A stretch of DNA of 49,703 bases from Agromyces salentinus (GTDB lineage Bacteria > Actinomycetota > Actinomycetes > Actinomycetales > Microbacteriaceae), in the NCBI RefSeq assembly GCF_009749395.1, contig NZ_WBIR01000025.1, positions 1-49,703 of the forward strand, given 5' to 3'. The position numbers and the translations under genes were made by a program. Positions 24,089 through 32,709 of this stretch are shown here, in pieces (positions within the stretch are counted from its first letter, which is position 1; each line of letters begins with the position of its first letter). Under the pieces are notes generated by a model. It saw only the letters and a list, made by a program, of their open reading frames with translations, had not been told where the DNA came from and did no database searches.

Positions 24089-25711
24089 TCAGGCGGAGGC
24101 GAGCACCTCGGCCCTGATCCGGCCGAGCGCATCGGCGAGCTGCCGGTCGCCTGCCCCCGCATAGCCGAGCACGATGCCGGGCCGCCCGTCGCCCATGATC
24201 GCCGAGTAGTCGGAGAGGCTCGCGACCGCGATGCCCGCGGCATCCAACCGGGCGATCACCGCATCGACCCGGTCGTGGCCGGGCAGCCGCAGCACCGCAT
24301 GGAGCCCGCCGTCGAGGCCGACCAGTTGCGTGCCGGGCAGGTCGCCGAGCGCATCGAGCACGAGCTGCCGGCGGTGCGCGTAGTCGCGCCGCGTGGCCGC
24401 GATGTGACGTCGGAGCGCACCCGTGGTGAGGAGGTGCGCCACGGCGAGCTGCACGATCCCGGCCACCGGCGAGGGGCTCTCGAGCCGTACGCGCGCGAGT
24501 GCCGTCCGGAGCGCCTCGTCGCGCGGCAGCACCGCGTAGCCCAGGCGCAGCCACGGCGTCAGGATCTTCGAGAAGCTGCCGACGAGCACGACGCGGCGGT
24601 TCTCGCGCGTCGTACCGGCCCGGGCGGCGGGCGGCCGGCCCGCGGCATCCGTTCCGACCGAGGGGCCGTCGAGAGAGGCGAGGGTGGGCATCGGCGGGCC
24701 GACGTGGCGGAACTCGCTGTCGTAGTCGTCCTCGATGACGAGGGCGCCCGTGCGGCGCGCGTGCTCGAGCAGTTCGAGCCTGGCCGCCACCGGCAGCCGG
24801 CCGCCGAGCGGATACTGGTGGCTCGGCGTGACGAGGATCGCGTCGGCGGGCCGCGGCATCCGTCGCAGCAGGTCGACGCGGAGGCCGTCCGCGCCGACCT
24901 CGACCGGCACGAGCTCGGCGCCCGCGCGGGCGAGCATGCGGCGGGCGTTGGGGTAGCCGGGATCCTCGACGGCGACGAGCGGCGGGGTGCCGAGCACGTC
25001 GCCGAGCGCCGTGCCGATGAGCCCGGTCGCCTCGCTCGTCCCGGCCGTGACCATGACGTCCTCCGCCTCGCACGAGAATCCGCGCGCGTGCCGCACGTGG
25101 TCGGCGATCGCGGCCCGCAGCGCCGGCTCACCGAAGCGCGGGGGGTCGTCGCTGGGGATCTCGGCCGCCGCCGCCCGCCGCCAGGCCGATCGCCACGCGC
25201 GCTCGTCGATCCGGGTGGTCGACGGCCGGCCGGGCAGCAGGTCGATCCGCGGGGCCGCCGGGGCCGAGGTCGTCGTCGCGGCGCCAGCTGATCCGGACGC
25301 CACGGCCGCTGCGGAGCGCGCAGCGCGTGCGGGATCGGGGGTTGCGGTGCGGTGGTCCGGTCGGGCGGAGGGGACATCGACCGACTCGCCCCCGACGGCG
25401 GATGTCGCGGACCGGCGCCCGGCCGCGGCATCCGATCGCCCGTCGGTTCGGGCGCTGCTGCTCCCGAGCTGGGCGACGAGCGTCGGCGCGCCCTGGCGCA
25501 GTTCGACGTAGCCCTCGCCGGCGAGCTGCTCGTACGCGCTGACGACCGAGCTGCGCGCCGTGCCGAGCTCCGCGGCGAGCACGCGCGTGGAGGCCACCCG
25601 GTCGCCGGGCTGCAGCGTTCCCGCGAGGATCGCGTCGCGCATGGCGTCGACGATCTGCGCGACGACGGGTCGCTCGTCGAGGCGGTCGATGACCAGCAGC
25701 GGTCCGTCCAT
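24089..25711 (-). CDS. MocR/PdxR-type regulator (GntR HTH plus aminotransferase domain)
   Basis: This 540-residue protein has an N-terminal GntR winged helix (about residues 1-75, TRVLAAELGTARSSVVSAYEQL), a low-complexity Ala/Ser/Thr/Arg linker (about 85-170), and a fold-type-I aminotransferase domain. The latter has EDPGYP, TPSHQYPLG, EDDYDSEFR and SFSK with the PLP lysine at K382. An extra Ala/Arg/Gly-rich loop of about 25 residues precedes SFSK. PdxR-type members activate vitamin B6 genes when PLP is low; other MocR proteins control GABA or taurine use. It is divergent from a PNPOx-like gene, with a clear operator in the 84-bp gap. PdxR is likely but not certain. Confidence 0.9.
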   Translation of the reverse strand: MDGPLLVIDRLDERPVVAQIVDAMRDAILAGTLQPGDRVASTRVLAAELGTARSSVVSAYEQLAGEGYVELRQGAPTLVAQLGSSSARTDGRSDAAAGRRSATSAVGGESVDVPSARPDHRTATPDPARAARSAAAVASGSAGAATTTSAPAAPRIDLLPGRPSTTRIDERAWRSAWRRAAAAEIPSDDPPRFGEPALRAAIADHVRHARGFSCEAEDVMVTAGTSEATGLIGTALGDVLGTPPLVAVEDPGYPNARRMLARAGAELVPVEVGADGLRVDLLRRMPRPADAILVTPSHQYPLGGRLPVAARLELLEHARRTGALVIEDDYDSEFRHVGPPMPTLASLDGPSVGTDAAGRPPAARAGTTRENRRVVLVGSFSKILTPWLRLGYAVLPRDEALRTALARVRLESPSPVAGIVQLAVAHLLTTGALRRHIAATRRDYAHRRQLVLDALGDLPGTQLVGLDGGLHAVLRLPGHDRVDAVIARLDAAGIAVASLSDYSAIMGDGRPGIVLGYAGAGDRQLADALGRIRAEVLASA

Positions 25712-25729
25712 GGAAACCCCATTCGATGA

Positions 25730-25744
25730 ACTGGTCTGCCCAGT
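25730..25744. promoter_or_regulatory. Half-operator ACTGG-N5-CCAGT
   Basis: A short inverted repeat using the same CTGG/CCAG core as the main operator 8 bp away. MocR proteins often bind two spaced sites, so this may be the second one, next to the regulator's own start. Confidence 0.55.
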
Positions 25745-25751
25745 GTTGCAC

Positions 25752-25778
25752 GTACTGGACTACCCGCGAGTCCAGTAC
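25752..25778. promoter_or_regulatory. Perfect 10-bp inverted repeat, probable MocR operator
   Basis: GTACTGGACT (25752-25761) and AGTCCAGTAC (25769-25778) are exact reverse complements around a 7-bp spacer; the right arm runs into a second palindrome, CCAGTACTGG. It sits 18 bp upstream of the PNPOx-like start and 41 bp from the regulator start, suited to activating the former and limiting the latter. Confidence 0.75.
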
Positions 25779-25795
25779 TGGTCGAGACTCGCCAC

Positions 25796-26503
25796 ATGAC
25801 GATCTCCCAGGCACCCGCCGTGCCGACCTCCGCCGCTTCGGCCCCCGCCCGCCGCATCCGCCGCCTGTCCGAGCGAGAGGTCGTCGATCGCGATGCGCTC
25901 GACGCGCTGCTCGACGGCGAACTGGTCGGGCACCTCGCGGCGGTCGTCGACGGCGCGCCGATCGTCGTGCCGATGGGCTACGCCCGCGTCGGCGACCACG
26001 TGCTCGTGCACGGATCGACCGGGGGCGGGTTCGCGCTGCGCGCCGCCGCCGCCGGCGCCACGGTCGCGTTCGCCGTGACCGCCCTCGACGGGCTCGTCTT
26101 CGCCCGTTCGCTCTTCGACAGCTCGATGAACTACCGCAGCGCCGTCGTCTACGGCGTGCTCGAAGAGGTCGACCCGGCCGAGGCGGATGCCGCGCTGCTC
26201 GCGCTCTCGGAACGGCTCATGCCCGGGCGCCCCGCCGAGGTGCGCCCGATGACACGCAAGGAGATCGCCGCGACCCGCGTGCTGCGCCTCCGCCTGGACG
26301 ACGTCGTGATGAAGGCTCGCGCGGCGGGCGCCTCGGAGGAGCCCGACGACGGGGAGGACCACGCGGTCTGGGCGGGGGTCGTCCCGCTCGGCCGGGCCTG
26401 GGGAGAGCCCCAGGCGTCGGCACTCACACCTCAGGGTGCGCCGCTTCCCGACTCGGTGGCGGCACTGAGGACGGCGACCGATCGGCCGCCCAGACTGCCA
26501 TGA
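25796..26503 (+). CDS. Pyridoxamine 5'-phosphate oxidase-family (split-barrel flavin-binding) protein
   Basis: This 235-residue protein has a split-barrel domain (about residues 25-190) of the PNPOx-like type: LDGELVGHLAAVVDGAPIVV, then MGYARVGDHVLVHGS, then SMNYRSAVVYGVLEEV. These features resemble FMN- or haem-binding relatives of pyridoxine oxidase rather than PdxH itself; the PdxH substrate residues are not obvious. The C-terminus (HAVWAGVVPLGRAWGEPQ) is shared with actinobacterial nitroreductase-like or flavin-linked members. Divergent from the MocR-type gene and most likely its target. No ribosome-binding site is seen before the ATG. Confidence 0.83.
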   Translation: MTISQAPAVPTSAASAPARRIRRLSEREVVDRDALDALLDGELVGHLAAVVDGAPIVVPMGYARVGDHVLVHGSTGGGFALRAAAAGATVAFAVTALDGLVFARSLFDSSMNYRSAVVYGVLEEVDPAEADAALLALSERLMPGRPAEVRPMTRKEIAATRVLRLRLDDVVMKARAAGASEEPDDGEDHAVWAGVVPLGRAWGEPQASALTPQGAPLPDSVAALRTATDRPPRLP

Positions 26504-26550
26504 GCCCGGCGGCCCGTGCCGCCGGCAAACACCCGGAGAGGAGGTGCGCC

Positions 26551-26667
26551 ATGTTCGCCATCGTGTTCCTGGCCGTGCTCGCGGTCGCCGCGATCGCCGC
26601 GGTCGTCACGACGTTCGCCGACGTGCGCAGCGACGGCTACCGCCGGGTGCCCACCCTCCTGCGGTGA
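26551..26667 (+). CDS. Small single-pass membrane protein (38 residues)
   Basis: This short frame encodes one hydrophobic segment (residues 1-22, FAIVFLAVLAVAAIAAVV) followed by a polar tail TFADVRSDGYRRVPTLLR. It has the strongest ribosome-binding site in the area, GAGAGGAGG about 7 nt before the ATG. It lies 47 bp after the PNPOx-like gene on the same strand, so it may be the second gene of that transcript. The function is unknown. Confidence 0.65.
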   Translation: MFAIVFLAVLAVAAIAAVVTTFADVRSDGYRRVPTLLR

Positions 26668-26706
26668 CCGCGCGGCCGCGCGCGGCTCGGCGCGGGCCAG
26701 CCCGGC

Positions 26707-27228
26707 TCAGCCCGTCTTCGTCCAGTCGAGGTTGATCTCGTCGCCGATGTAGACCGCCTCGCCGAAGTCGTGGATCTGCGGGTTCATGCGCAGCAGCTGC
26801 TGCTGGGGCAGGTCGAATCGCTGCGCGATGTCGAAAAAGCTGTCGCCCGAGACGACGACGTAGTTGATCGGCATCCCGGCCCCGTCGAGCACCGGAGTCC
26901 CGTTGGCGCCGTCGCGTGCGCCGAGGTCGACGGCCGGCCCGGGCTCGATGACGGGCGCAGGGTCGTTCGGCACCGGTGCCGGGGCCTCGGGCTCGGGCTC
27001 GGGTGCCGGAGGCTCGGCGACCGGGGTGGGCGTGGGCGTCGGGGTGGGCGTCGGCGTGAACGTCTCGGTCACCGCGACCGTGACCGTGGCGGGCGCCGGT
27101 GCCGGGGCGGGCACGCAGCCGCTGAGGGCGAGCCCGGTGCCGATCACGACGATGCCGCCGGCGACCGCGATCACGGTCGCATCCAGCGCCGGATGCCGCC
27201 GCCGCCCGGTTGTCCTGCCTGACCCCAC
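26707..27228 (-). CDS. LysM-domain lipoprotein or membrane-anchored protein
   Basis: This 173-residue exported protein has an N-terminal hydrophobic segment ending in ALSGC (lipobox-like, Cys near residue 38), a Pro/Ala/Glu/Thr linker with a (TP)n run, and a C-terminal LysM domain (INYVVVSGDSFFDIAQRF then NPQIHDFGEAVYIGDEINL). LysM binds peptidoglycan, so wall anchoring is expected. GTG at 27228 is chosen because GGAGG lies 6 nt upstream. It is divergent from the large LuxR-type regulator gene. Confidence 0.85.
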   Translation of the reverse strand: MGSGRTTGRRRHPALDATVIAVAGGIVVIGTGLALSGCVPAPAPAPATVTVAVTETFTPTPTPTPTPTPVAEPPAPEPEPEAPAPVPNDPAPVIEPGPAVDLGARDGANGTPVLDGAGMPINYVVVSGDSFFDIAQRFDLPQQQLLRMNPQIHDFGEAVYIGDEINLDWTKTG

Positions 27229-27249
27229 CCGTGCCTCCAGTCGACGTGC

Positions 27250-27281
27250 CGAACGGCGGTCCGTCGTCAGGCCGCCGTTCG
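27250..27281. promoter_or_regulatory. 10-bp inverted repeat in divergent gap
   Basis: CGAACGGCGG (27250-27259) pairs exactly with CCGCCGTTCG (27272-27281) around 12 nt. It lies 22-53 bp upstream of the LysM gene and about 165 bp upstream of the LuxR-type gene. It may be an operator, or a hairpin in the LysM leader. The rest of the 217-bp gap shows nothing I can name. Confidence 0.4.
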
Positions 27282-27445
27282 ACTCAGCCTCACGGAAACC
27301 GCCATCCCGCGCAAGGGTCTGCTGCCCGGAGGGCCGGAATACGGCGATCGCCCGATGGCCGGTGCCCGCCTCAGGGCGCAGGCTCGGGGCATCCGACCGG
27401 CCTCGCCGTCGGCGGTGACCGGTTCGACGCACCCTCGGAGGCAGC

Positions 27446-30400
27446 ATGCAGTACACGGCGCTCGGCGGGCGTCCCGTGGCCGTCACGGATGTCGCAGGCA
27501 CGTGGGAGCATGAACCTGTGACCACGTCTGCGCCGGCCATGATCGGCCGGGACGCCGACCTCGCCGGACTCATCACCAGACTCGACGAGGTGCGCTCCGG
27601 CGCGCCCTTCTCCGTGATCATCGGGGGCGAGGCCGGCATCGGCAAGACCCGTCTCGTGCGCGAGTTCGCGCGGCGCATCGGCGGTGAGGCGCGGGTGCTG
27701 GTCGGCCAGTGCGTCGACCTCGGCACGGTCGCCGCCCCGTACGCACCCGTCAAGGCGGCGCTCCGCGCGCTCGTGGCCGAGGAGGGCGCCGAGCGCGTGC
27801 TCGAGGCGGTTGGCCCCGGGCAGGCGGCGCTGCTCGCGCTGCTGCCAGAGCTCGCGGCATCCGAGGTCGACGGCGGCTCGGGCCGAGCCCACGCCAACGG
27901 CACGCCCCCGCGCGGCGACGCGGCGAGCAGCCAGTTGCACGAGGCCATCGCCGTGCTGCTCGAGACGCTCTCGCGCGAACGGCCCATCGTCTTCGTGATC
28001 GAAGACCTGCACTGGATCGACGCGGCGAGCCTGGCGCTGCTGCGGTTCCTCATGCGCGCGCTCGGTTCCAGCCGCGTGCTCACCGTGCTCACCTATCGCA
28101 GCGAAGACGTGACTCGCGGCCATCCGGTCCGGGCGTTCCTCGCCGAGGCCGATCGAGACCGCTGGGTCGAGCGCCATGAGCTCGGCAGGCTGAGCCACGC
28201 TGACGCGATGGCCATGATCGCCTCGCTCCGGCCGGAGGCGGCCGACGCCCAGCACGGCGTCGACGCGGTCGTGCGGCGCAGTGACGGCGTGCCCTTCCTG
28301 ATCGAGGAGCTCATCGGCATCGACGGCTGCAGTGACGACTCGGAGGTGCCCGAGACGCTCCGCGACCTCCTGCTCGCCAGGTACGAACGCCTGAGCGAGC
28401 CCACCCAACGGCTGCTCCGCCTGCTCTCCATCGGCGGCGTCCGGGTCTCCCACACGATGCTCCAGGCGGTGCACGAGGGTGCCGGGTTCGACATCGACGA
28501 GGCGGCGCGCGAGGCGGTGCTCGGCGGCGTGCTCACCGTCGAGGGCGACGACTACGCCTTCCGGCACGCGCTCGTGCGCGAGGCGATCCAGGCCGACCTG
28601 CTGCCTGGTGAGCGGGCCAGGTTCCACGCACGGTACGCCGTCGCGTACGAGGCCGCCGCGGGCGGGTCGAGGCGCCTTGCCGCCGAGATCTCCTATCACT
28701 GGCTCGGGGCGAACGACGCCGCGCGGGCGTTCCCCGCGACGATCAGGGCGATGGCCGAGGCCCGGGCCGCCGCGGCCTACGCGTCCGCCGCCCAGCTGGG
28801 CGAGCGGGCGATCGGGCTCTGGCAGGTCGTGCCCGACGCCGAGGCGACCGCCGGCATGAGCAAGCTCGAGCTCATGGGCCGCACCGCGTCCCACCTCCGC
28901 AACGCCGGAGAGGGCGAACGCGGACTCGCGCTCATCAGGGCCGCCCTCGACGAGTGCCCCCCTGACGACCCGCAGTACCCCCGGCTCCTGCGGGACACGG
29001 GCATCTACCTCGCGAACGTCGGGCGCGAGGGGTCCATCCCCTTCCTCGAGCAGGCGCTCGCAGCGCTCGGCGACGATGGGTCGGAGGAGCTGCGGGCCAC
29101 CGTGCTCATCGCCCTCGCCGGGCGCCTCATGATCGAGTCCAGGCTCGACGAGGCGACCGCGGTCGCCCGAGAGGCGCTCGCCGCGGCCGAACGGCTCGGC
29201 AGCACCCGGTTCGCCTCGACGGCGACCAACATCCAGGGCATCAGCGTGGCGAACAACGGCGATGTCGAAGCCGGCCTGGCCCTGCTCGCGCGTGCCGGGG
29301 AGCTCGCGGCCGACGACCCCGCGTCGCAACTGCGGTACCTGGTCAACGCGTCCGACATGCAGTACCTCGTGGGCAACTTCGACGAGGCCGTGCGCCTCGC
29401 CGAGCAGGGACTCGGCGAGGCCCGACTGCGCGGTGTCGAGCGCAGCTCGGGCGTGATCCTCGCCTCGAACGCGGTCGACCCGCTCCTCGCCCTCGGCGAG
29501 TGGCAGCGGGCCGAGGCGCTGACCGAGCGCGCGCTCGCCCTCGACCCCCCGCTGCCGTTCACGGTCTACCTGAACCGGGCGCGCATCTGGGCGATGCTCT
29601 GGCGCGGCGACGTCCAGCGGGCTGCGGAGCTCTACCGGGCGGTGCGCCCTGGCGTCGCGCGGGTCATGGCCGCCGAGATGCAGACCAAGCTCGGGGTCGG
29701 CCGGGTCGGTGCAGAGCTCGCGCTCGCACTCGGCGACCTGCCGGGGGCGTGGCACGAGGTACGCCAGATGCTCGACGACGACCGAGCCCTCCCTCCCGGC
29801 TACGCGCTTCCCTTCCTCTGGGTGGGCGCGCGGGTCGTCGCCGCCGTGCGCGGACCGGCCGTCACCGCGGGCGATGAACTCCGCGGCGACGTGGAGGCGG
29901 CGCTCCCCGGCATGCTCGACCTGCTCGACCGGCTCTCGTTCTGGCCGACCGGGCCCCTCTGGCGGGCGTTCTTCGACGCCGAGCTCGCCACGGCCGGCGA
30001 GGCCACGGCGACCCCCGCCTCCGAGGGGGTGCCCGGCACGGATGTCGCGGCCTGGGCCGAGGCCGTCGGGCTCGCGGAACTGCCCAACGCCCCGCGGTAC
30101 GTGGGTTCCTACGCGAGGCTCCGAAAGGGCGAGGCCGAGCTCGCCGTCGGCGACCGCGCGGCCGCCCGGGTGACGCTGAACGAGGCGCACGGGCACGCCG
30201 TCGCCGGCGGCGTGACGGCGGTGGTCGAGCGCGTCCTGCAGGTCGCGTCCGCCGCGGGCGTCCCGATCGACGGCGTCGGCGGCGGCAACGCCGTCCGCAT
30301 CGCCGCGAGTGCTCGCGAGGCCGATGCACCGACCGGCATCGCGGATTCGCCCACCGCGGAGGCGGTCGAGGTCGCCGCGGCCGTCGACGAGCTCACCGCG

Positions 30401-30571
30401 CGCGAGCGGCAGGTGCTCGAGCTCATCGCCGAGGGGCTCAGCAACCGCCAGATCGGCGAGCGCCTCTACATCAGCGGCAAGACGGCGAGCGTGCACGTCT
30501 CCGCGATCCTGCGCAAGCTCGGTGCGGCCACGCGCACGGAGGCGGTGTACCGGGCCGGCGCACTGCGCTGA
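27446..30571 (+). CDS. Large LuxR-family (LAL) transcriptional regulator with AAA ATPase domain
   Basis: This 1041-residue regulator has an N-terminal ATPase domain with Walker A GGEAGIGKT (about residues 60-68, Lys67) and an IEDLHWID Walker B-type motif. A long helical TPR-like middle follows (about 420-930), and a C-terminal LuxR helix-turn-helix (LTARERQVLELIAEGLSNRQIGE, about 980-1002). This is the MalT/LAL architecture, in which ATP and an inducer drive oligomerisation and activation. The ATG at 27446 has GGAGG 4 nt upstream; the later GTG and ATG at 27521 and 27539 lack one. The target is unknown. It is followed by the glutathione peroxidase. Confidence 0.92.
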   Translation: MQYTALGGRPVAVTDVAGTWEHEPVTTSAPAMIGRDADLAGLITRLDEVRSGAPFSVIIGGEAGIGKTRLVREFARRIGGEARVLVGQCVDLGTVAAPYAPVKAALRALVAEEGAERVLEAVGPGQAALLALLPELAASEVDGGSGRAHANGTPPRGDAASSQLHEAIAVLLETLSRERPIVFVIEDLHWIDAASLALLRFLMRALGSSRVLTVLTYRSEDVTRGHPVRAFLAEADRDRWVERHELGRLSHADAMAMIASLRPEAADAQHGVDAVVRRSDGVPFLIEELIGIDGCSDDSEVPETLRDLLLARYERLSEPTQRLLRLLSIGGVRVSHTMLQAVHEGAGFDIDEAAREAVLGGVLTVEGDDYAFRHALVREAIQADLLPGERARFHARYAVAYEAAAGGSRRLAAEISYHWLGANDAARAFPATIRAMAEARAAAAYASAAQLGERAIGLWQVVPDAEATAGMSKLELMGRTASHLRNAGEGERGLALIRAALDECPPDDPQYPRLLRDTGIYLANVGREGSIPFLEQALAALGDDGSEELRATVLIALAGRLMIESRLDEATAVAREALAAAERLGSTRFASTATNIQGISVANNGDVEAGLALLARAGELAADDPASQLRYLVNASDMQYLVGNFDEAVRLAEQGLGEARLRGVERSSGVILASNAVDPLLALGEWQRAEALTERALALDPPLPFTVYLNRARIWAMLWRGDVQRAAELYRAVRPGVARVMAAEMQTKLGVGRVGAELALALGDLPGAWHEVRQMLDDDRALPPGYALPFLWVGARVVAAVRGPAVTAGDELRGDVEAALPGMLDLLDRLSFWPTGPLWRAFFDAELATAGEATATPASEGVPGTDVAAWAEAVGLAELPNAPRYVGSYARLRKGEAELAVGDRAAARVTLNEAHGHAVAGGVTAVVERVLQVASAAGVPIDGVGGGNAVRIAASAREADAPTGIADSPTAEAVEVAAAVDELTARERQVLELIAEGLSNRQIGERLYISGKTASVHVSAILRKLGAATRTEAVYRAGALR

Positions 30572-30741
30572 CGGCTGCGGCCCGGTCGCCGTGCCGGCTC
30601 CGGCACGGGAGCGGACGGCGCGCGGCGTCCGACCCGCGATGGTGCTGTGAACTCGCTGCGGACGCGCCCGTCCACGGTGGCCGCAGGCGTAGCGTGAACC
30701 TCGACGTAGCGCCCGTTCCCCACGCCCGCCCGGGAGGCAGC

Positions 30742-31227
30742 ATGACCACGATCGACGAGATCCCCTTCGAGACCATGGACGGTGCCACGGCATCGCTCGC
30801 CGACTACGCCGGGCAGGCGGTGATGATCGTCAACGTCGCGTCGCGGTGCGGGCTCGCGCCCCAGTACGAGAAGCTCGAGGCGCTGCAGAAACAGTACGGC
30901 GATCGCGGGTTCACCGTCATCGGGTTCCCGAGCAACCAGTTCCTCCAGGAGCTGTCCTCGAACGACGCGATCAAGGAGTACTGCTCGACGACCTGGGGCG
31001 TCTCGTTCCCGATCGTCGACCGCGTGCGCGTGAACGGCCGCAACGCGCACCCGCTCTACACCGAGCTGAAGCAGACGCCGGATGCCTCCGGCAAGGCCGG
31101 CCGGGTCACCTGGAACTTCGAGAAGTTCCTCGTCGGCGCCGACCGCACGGTGCACCGGTTCCGGCCGAACACCGAGCCCGACGCGCCGGAGGTCATCGCC
31201 GCGATCGAGGCGTCGCTGCCCGCCTGA
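30742..31227 (+). CDS. Glutathione peroxidase (thioredoxin-dependent type)
   Basis: This 161-residue peroxidase of the GPX family has the catalytic Cys36 (ASRCGL, Cys instead of selenocysteine), Q66 (PSNQF) and W124 (TWNFEKFLV). C81 (EYCSTTWG) sits where the resolving cysteine lies in thioredoxin-using family members, so reduction by thioredoxin rather than glutathione is likely; actinobacteria usually lack glutathione. The ATG at 30742 has GGGAGG just upstream. It sits 170 bp after the LAL gene, with its own TAGCGT promoter-like element. Confidence 0.93.
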   Translation: MTTIDEIPFETMDGATASLADYAGQAVMIVNVASRCGLAPQYEKLEALQKQYGDRGFTVIGFPSNQFLQELSSNDAIKEYCSTTWGVSFPIVDRVRVNGRNAHPLYTELKQTPDASGKAGRVTWNFEKFLVGADRTVHRFRPNTEPDAPEVIAAIEASLPA

Positions 31228-31243
31228 CGCTCGAGCCGCCGAC

Positions 31244-32548
31244 TCAGCGCGTGGCGCCCCGGAACTCCGGCGTCGTCCAGACCTCGGCCAGTCGCACGAC
31301 CGTGGCCGCCGCCGCGGCCATCTCCTGGAGCGACGCCCACTCGCGCACCGAGTGGAACTCGTGCCCGCCCGTGAAGAGGTTCGGCGTCGGCAGTCCCATG
31401 GCGCTCAGCTGCGACCCGTCGGTGCCACCCCGCACGGCGGAGCGGAGCGGCTCGAGGCCCTCCGCGCGGATCGCCCGCTCCGCGGCATCCGTCACCTGCG
31501 GGAACTCGTCGACGTAGCTGCGCATGTTGGGGTACTGCGGGGTGATCACGACGGTGGCGCGCGCGCGAGGCTCGCGGGCCATGACCTCGTCGACCGTGCG
31601 CCGGAGCACCTCGCCATGTGCGGCGAGGAGCTCGTCGTCGAAGTCGCGGAGGATCGTGCGCACGACGGCGTGCGCCGCGCCGCCCTGCACCTCGTACACG
31701 TGGATGAAGCCCTCGCGGTCGGACGTGCGCTCGGGCGTGAGGTCGGCCGGCAGCGCGGCGACGACCTCGGCGGCGAGCCGGGCGGCGTTCACGAGCTTTC
31801 CGGTCGCGAAGCCGGGGTGCACCTCGTGGCCCTCGATCGTGACGATGCCCTCGGCGCCCGAGAACGTCTCGTCCTGCAGCTCGCCGATCTCGGATCCGTC
31901 GACGGTGTATGCGCAGAGCGCGCCGAAGGCCTCGACGTCGAACCGGTGCGCGCCGCGTCCGATCTCCTCGTCGGGCGTGAACGCGACCCGCAGGGTCGGC
32001 CTGGGCAGCTCGGGGTGGGCGAGCAGGTGCCCGACCGCCGTCAGGATCGCGGCGACGCCCGACTTGTCGTCGGCGCCGAGCAGCGTGTCGCCGGAGCTCG
32101 TGATGAGGTCGTGGCCGACGTGCTCGGCCAGGTCGGGCATGTGCTCGGGGTCGAGGACCGTGCCGCCGAGCGGGAGTTCGATGACGCCGCCGTCGTAATC
32201 GCGGTGCAGGATCGGCTCGACGTCGTCGCCCGGCGCATCGGGGCTCGTGTCGATGTGCGCGATGAGGCCGATGACGGGCACGGGCCCCTCGGACGGGTCG
32301 ATCGTGGCGGGCACCGTGGCGTAGACGTAGCCGTGCTCGTCGAGCGCGGCGTCGTCGAGGCCGAGTGCGCGCAGGTCGTCGACGAGCACCCGCGAGAGGT
32401 CGAGCTGGCGGGCCGAACTCGGCTGGGTGCCGCTGTCGCGGTCGGACTGCGTGCCGACCCGCACGTAGCGGTCGAAGCGGGTGAGTAGCTCGTCGGCGAG
32501 CGATTCGGCGAGGGGGGAGGTGTACGGAGCGCGGGAGGGGACGGCCAT
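31244..32548 (-). CDS. pepT: Peptidase T (M20 aminotripeptidase)
   Basis: This 434-residue cytosolic zinc aminopeptidase of the M20B family releases the N-terminal residue of tripeptides. Metal and catalytic motifs visible are IAHIDTSPDAPG (first His ligand and Asp), LLGADDKSG (bridging Asp), FTPDEEIGRGAH (Glu pair), and TGGHEFHS near the end. The length and order match E. coli PepT. The ATG at 32548 is used because the extension upstream (MRPRDLRRR) is basic and not family-like. It is convergent with the glutathione peroxidase gene. Confidence 0.93.
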   Translation of the reverse strand: MAVPSRAPYTSPLAESLADELLTRFDRYVRVGTQSDRDSGTQPSSARQLDLSRVLVDDLRALGLDDAALDEHGYVYATVPATIDPSEGPVPVIGLIAHIDTSPDAPGDDVEPILHRDYDGGVIELPLGGTVLDPEHMPDLAEHVGHDLITSSGDTLLGADDKSGVAAILTAVGHLLAHPELPRPTLRVAFTPDEEIGRGAHRFDVEAFGALCAYTVDGSEIGELQDETFSGAEGIVTIEGHEVHPGFATGKLVNAARLAAEVVAALPADLTPERTSDREGFIHVYEVQGGAAHAVVRTILRDFDDELLAAHGEVLRRTVDEVMAREPRARATVVITPQYPNMRSYVDEFPQVTDAAERAIRAEGLEPLRSAVRGGTDGSQLSAMGLPTPNLFTGGHEFHSVREWASLQEMAAAAATVVRLAEVWTTPEFRGATR

Positions 32549-32613
32549 CGTTCCAGCCTGCCACAGCGGGAGTCGGCGGCGGAGGTCGCGCGGACGCACG
32601 TCACGCCGGGACG

Positions 32614-32649
32614 CCGGATGCCCCGGACCGTGTGGCCCGGGGCATCCGG
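32614..32649. terminator. Perfect 13-bp stem hairpin, GH32 terminator
   Basis: CCGGATGCCCCGG (32614-32626) pairs exactly with CCGGGGCATCCGG (32637-32649) around a 10-nt loop, about 60 nt past the stop of the minus-strand fructanase gene. Its arms carry the window's recurring GGATGCC motif. Confidence 0.65.
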
Positions 32650-32709
32650 TGGGCGAGGTGCGTCGCCGGCGGGTCGCGCGTCAGGGGCGGTCGACGCGCG
32701 GCTCGCGTG

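Noticed and set aside
27371..30793. 1140-codon minus-strand frame opposite the LAL regulator
   Set aside because: The Walker and LuxR motifs are in the plus-strand frame; the antisense text is Arg/Glu/Gly/Val-rich shadow.
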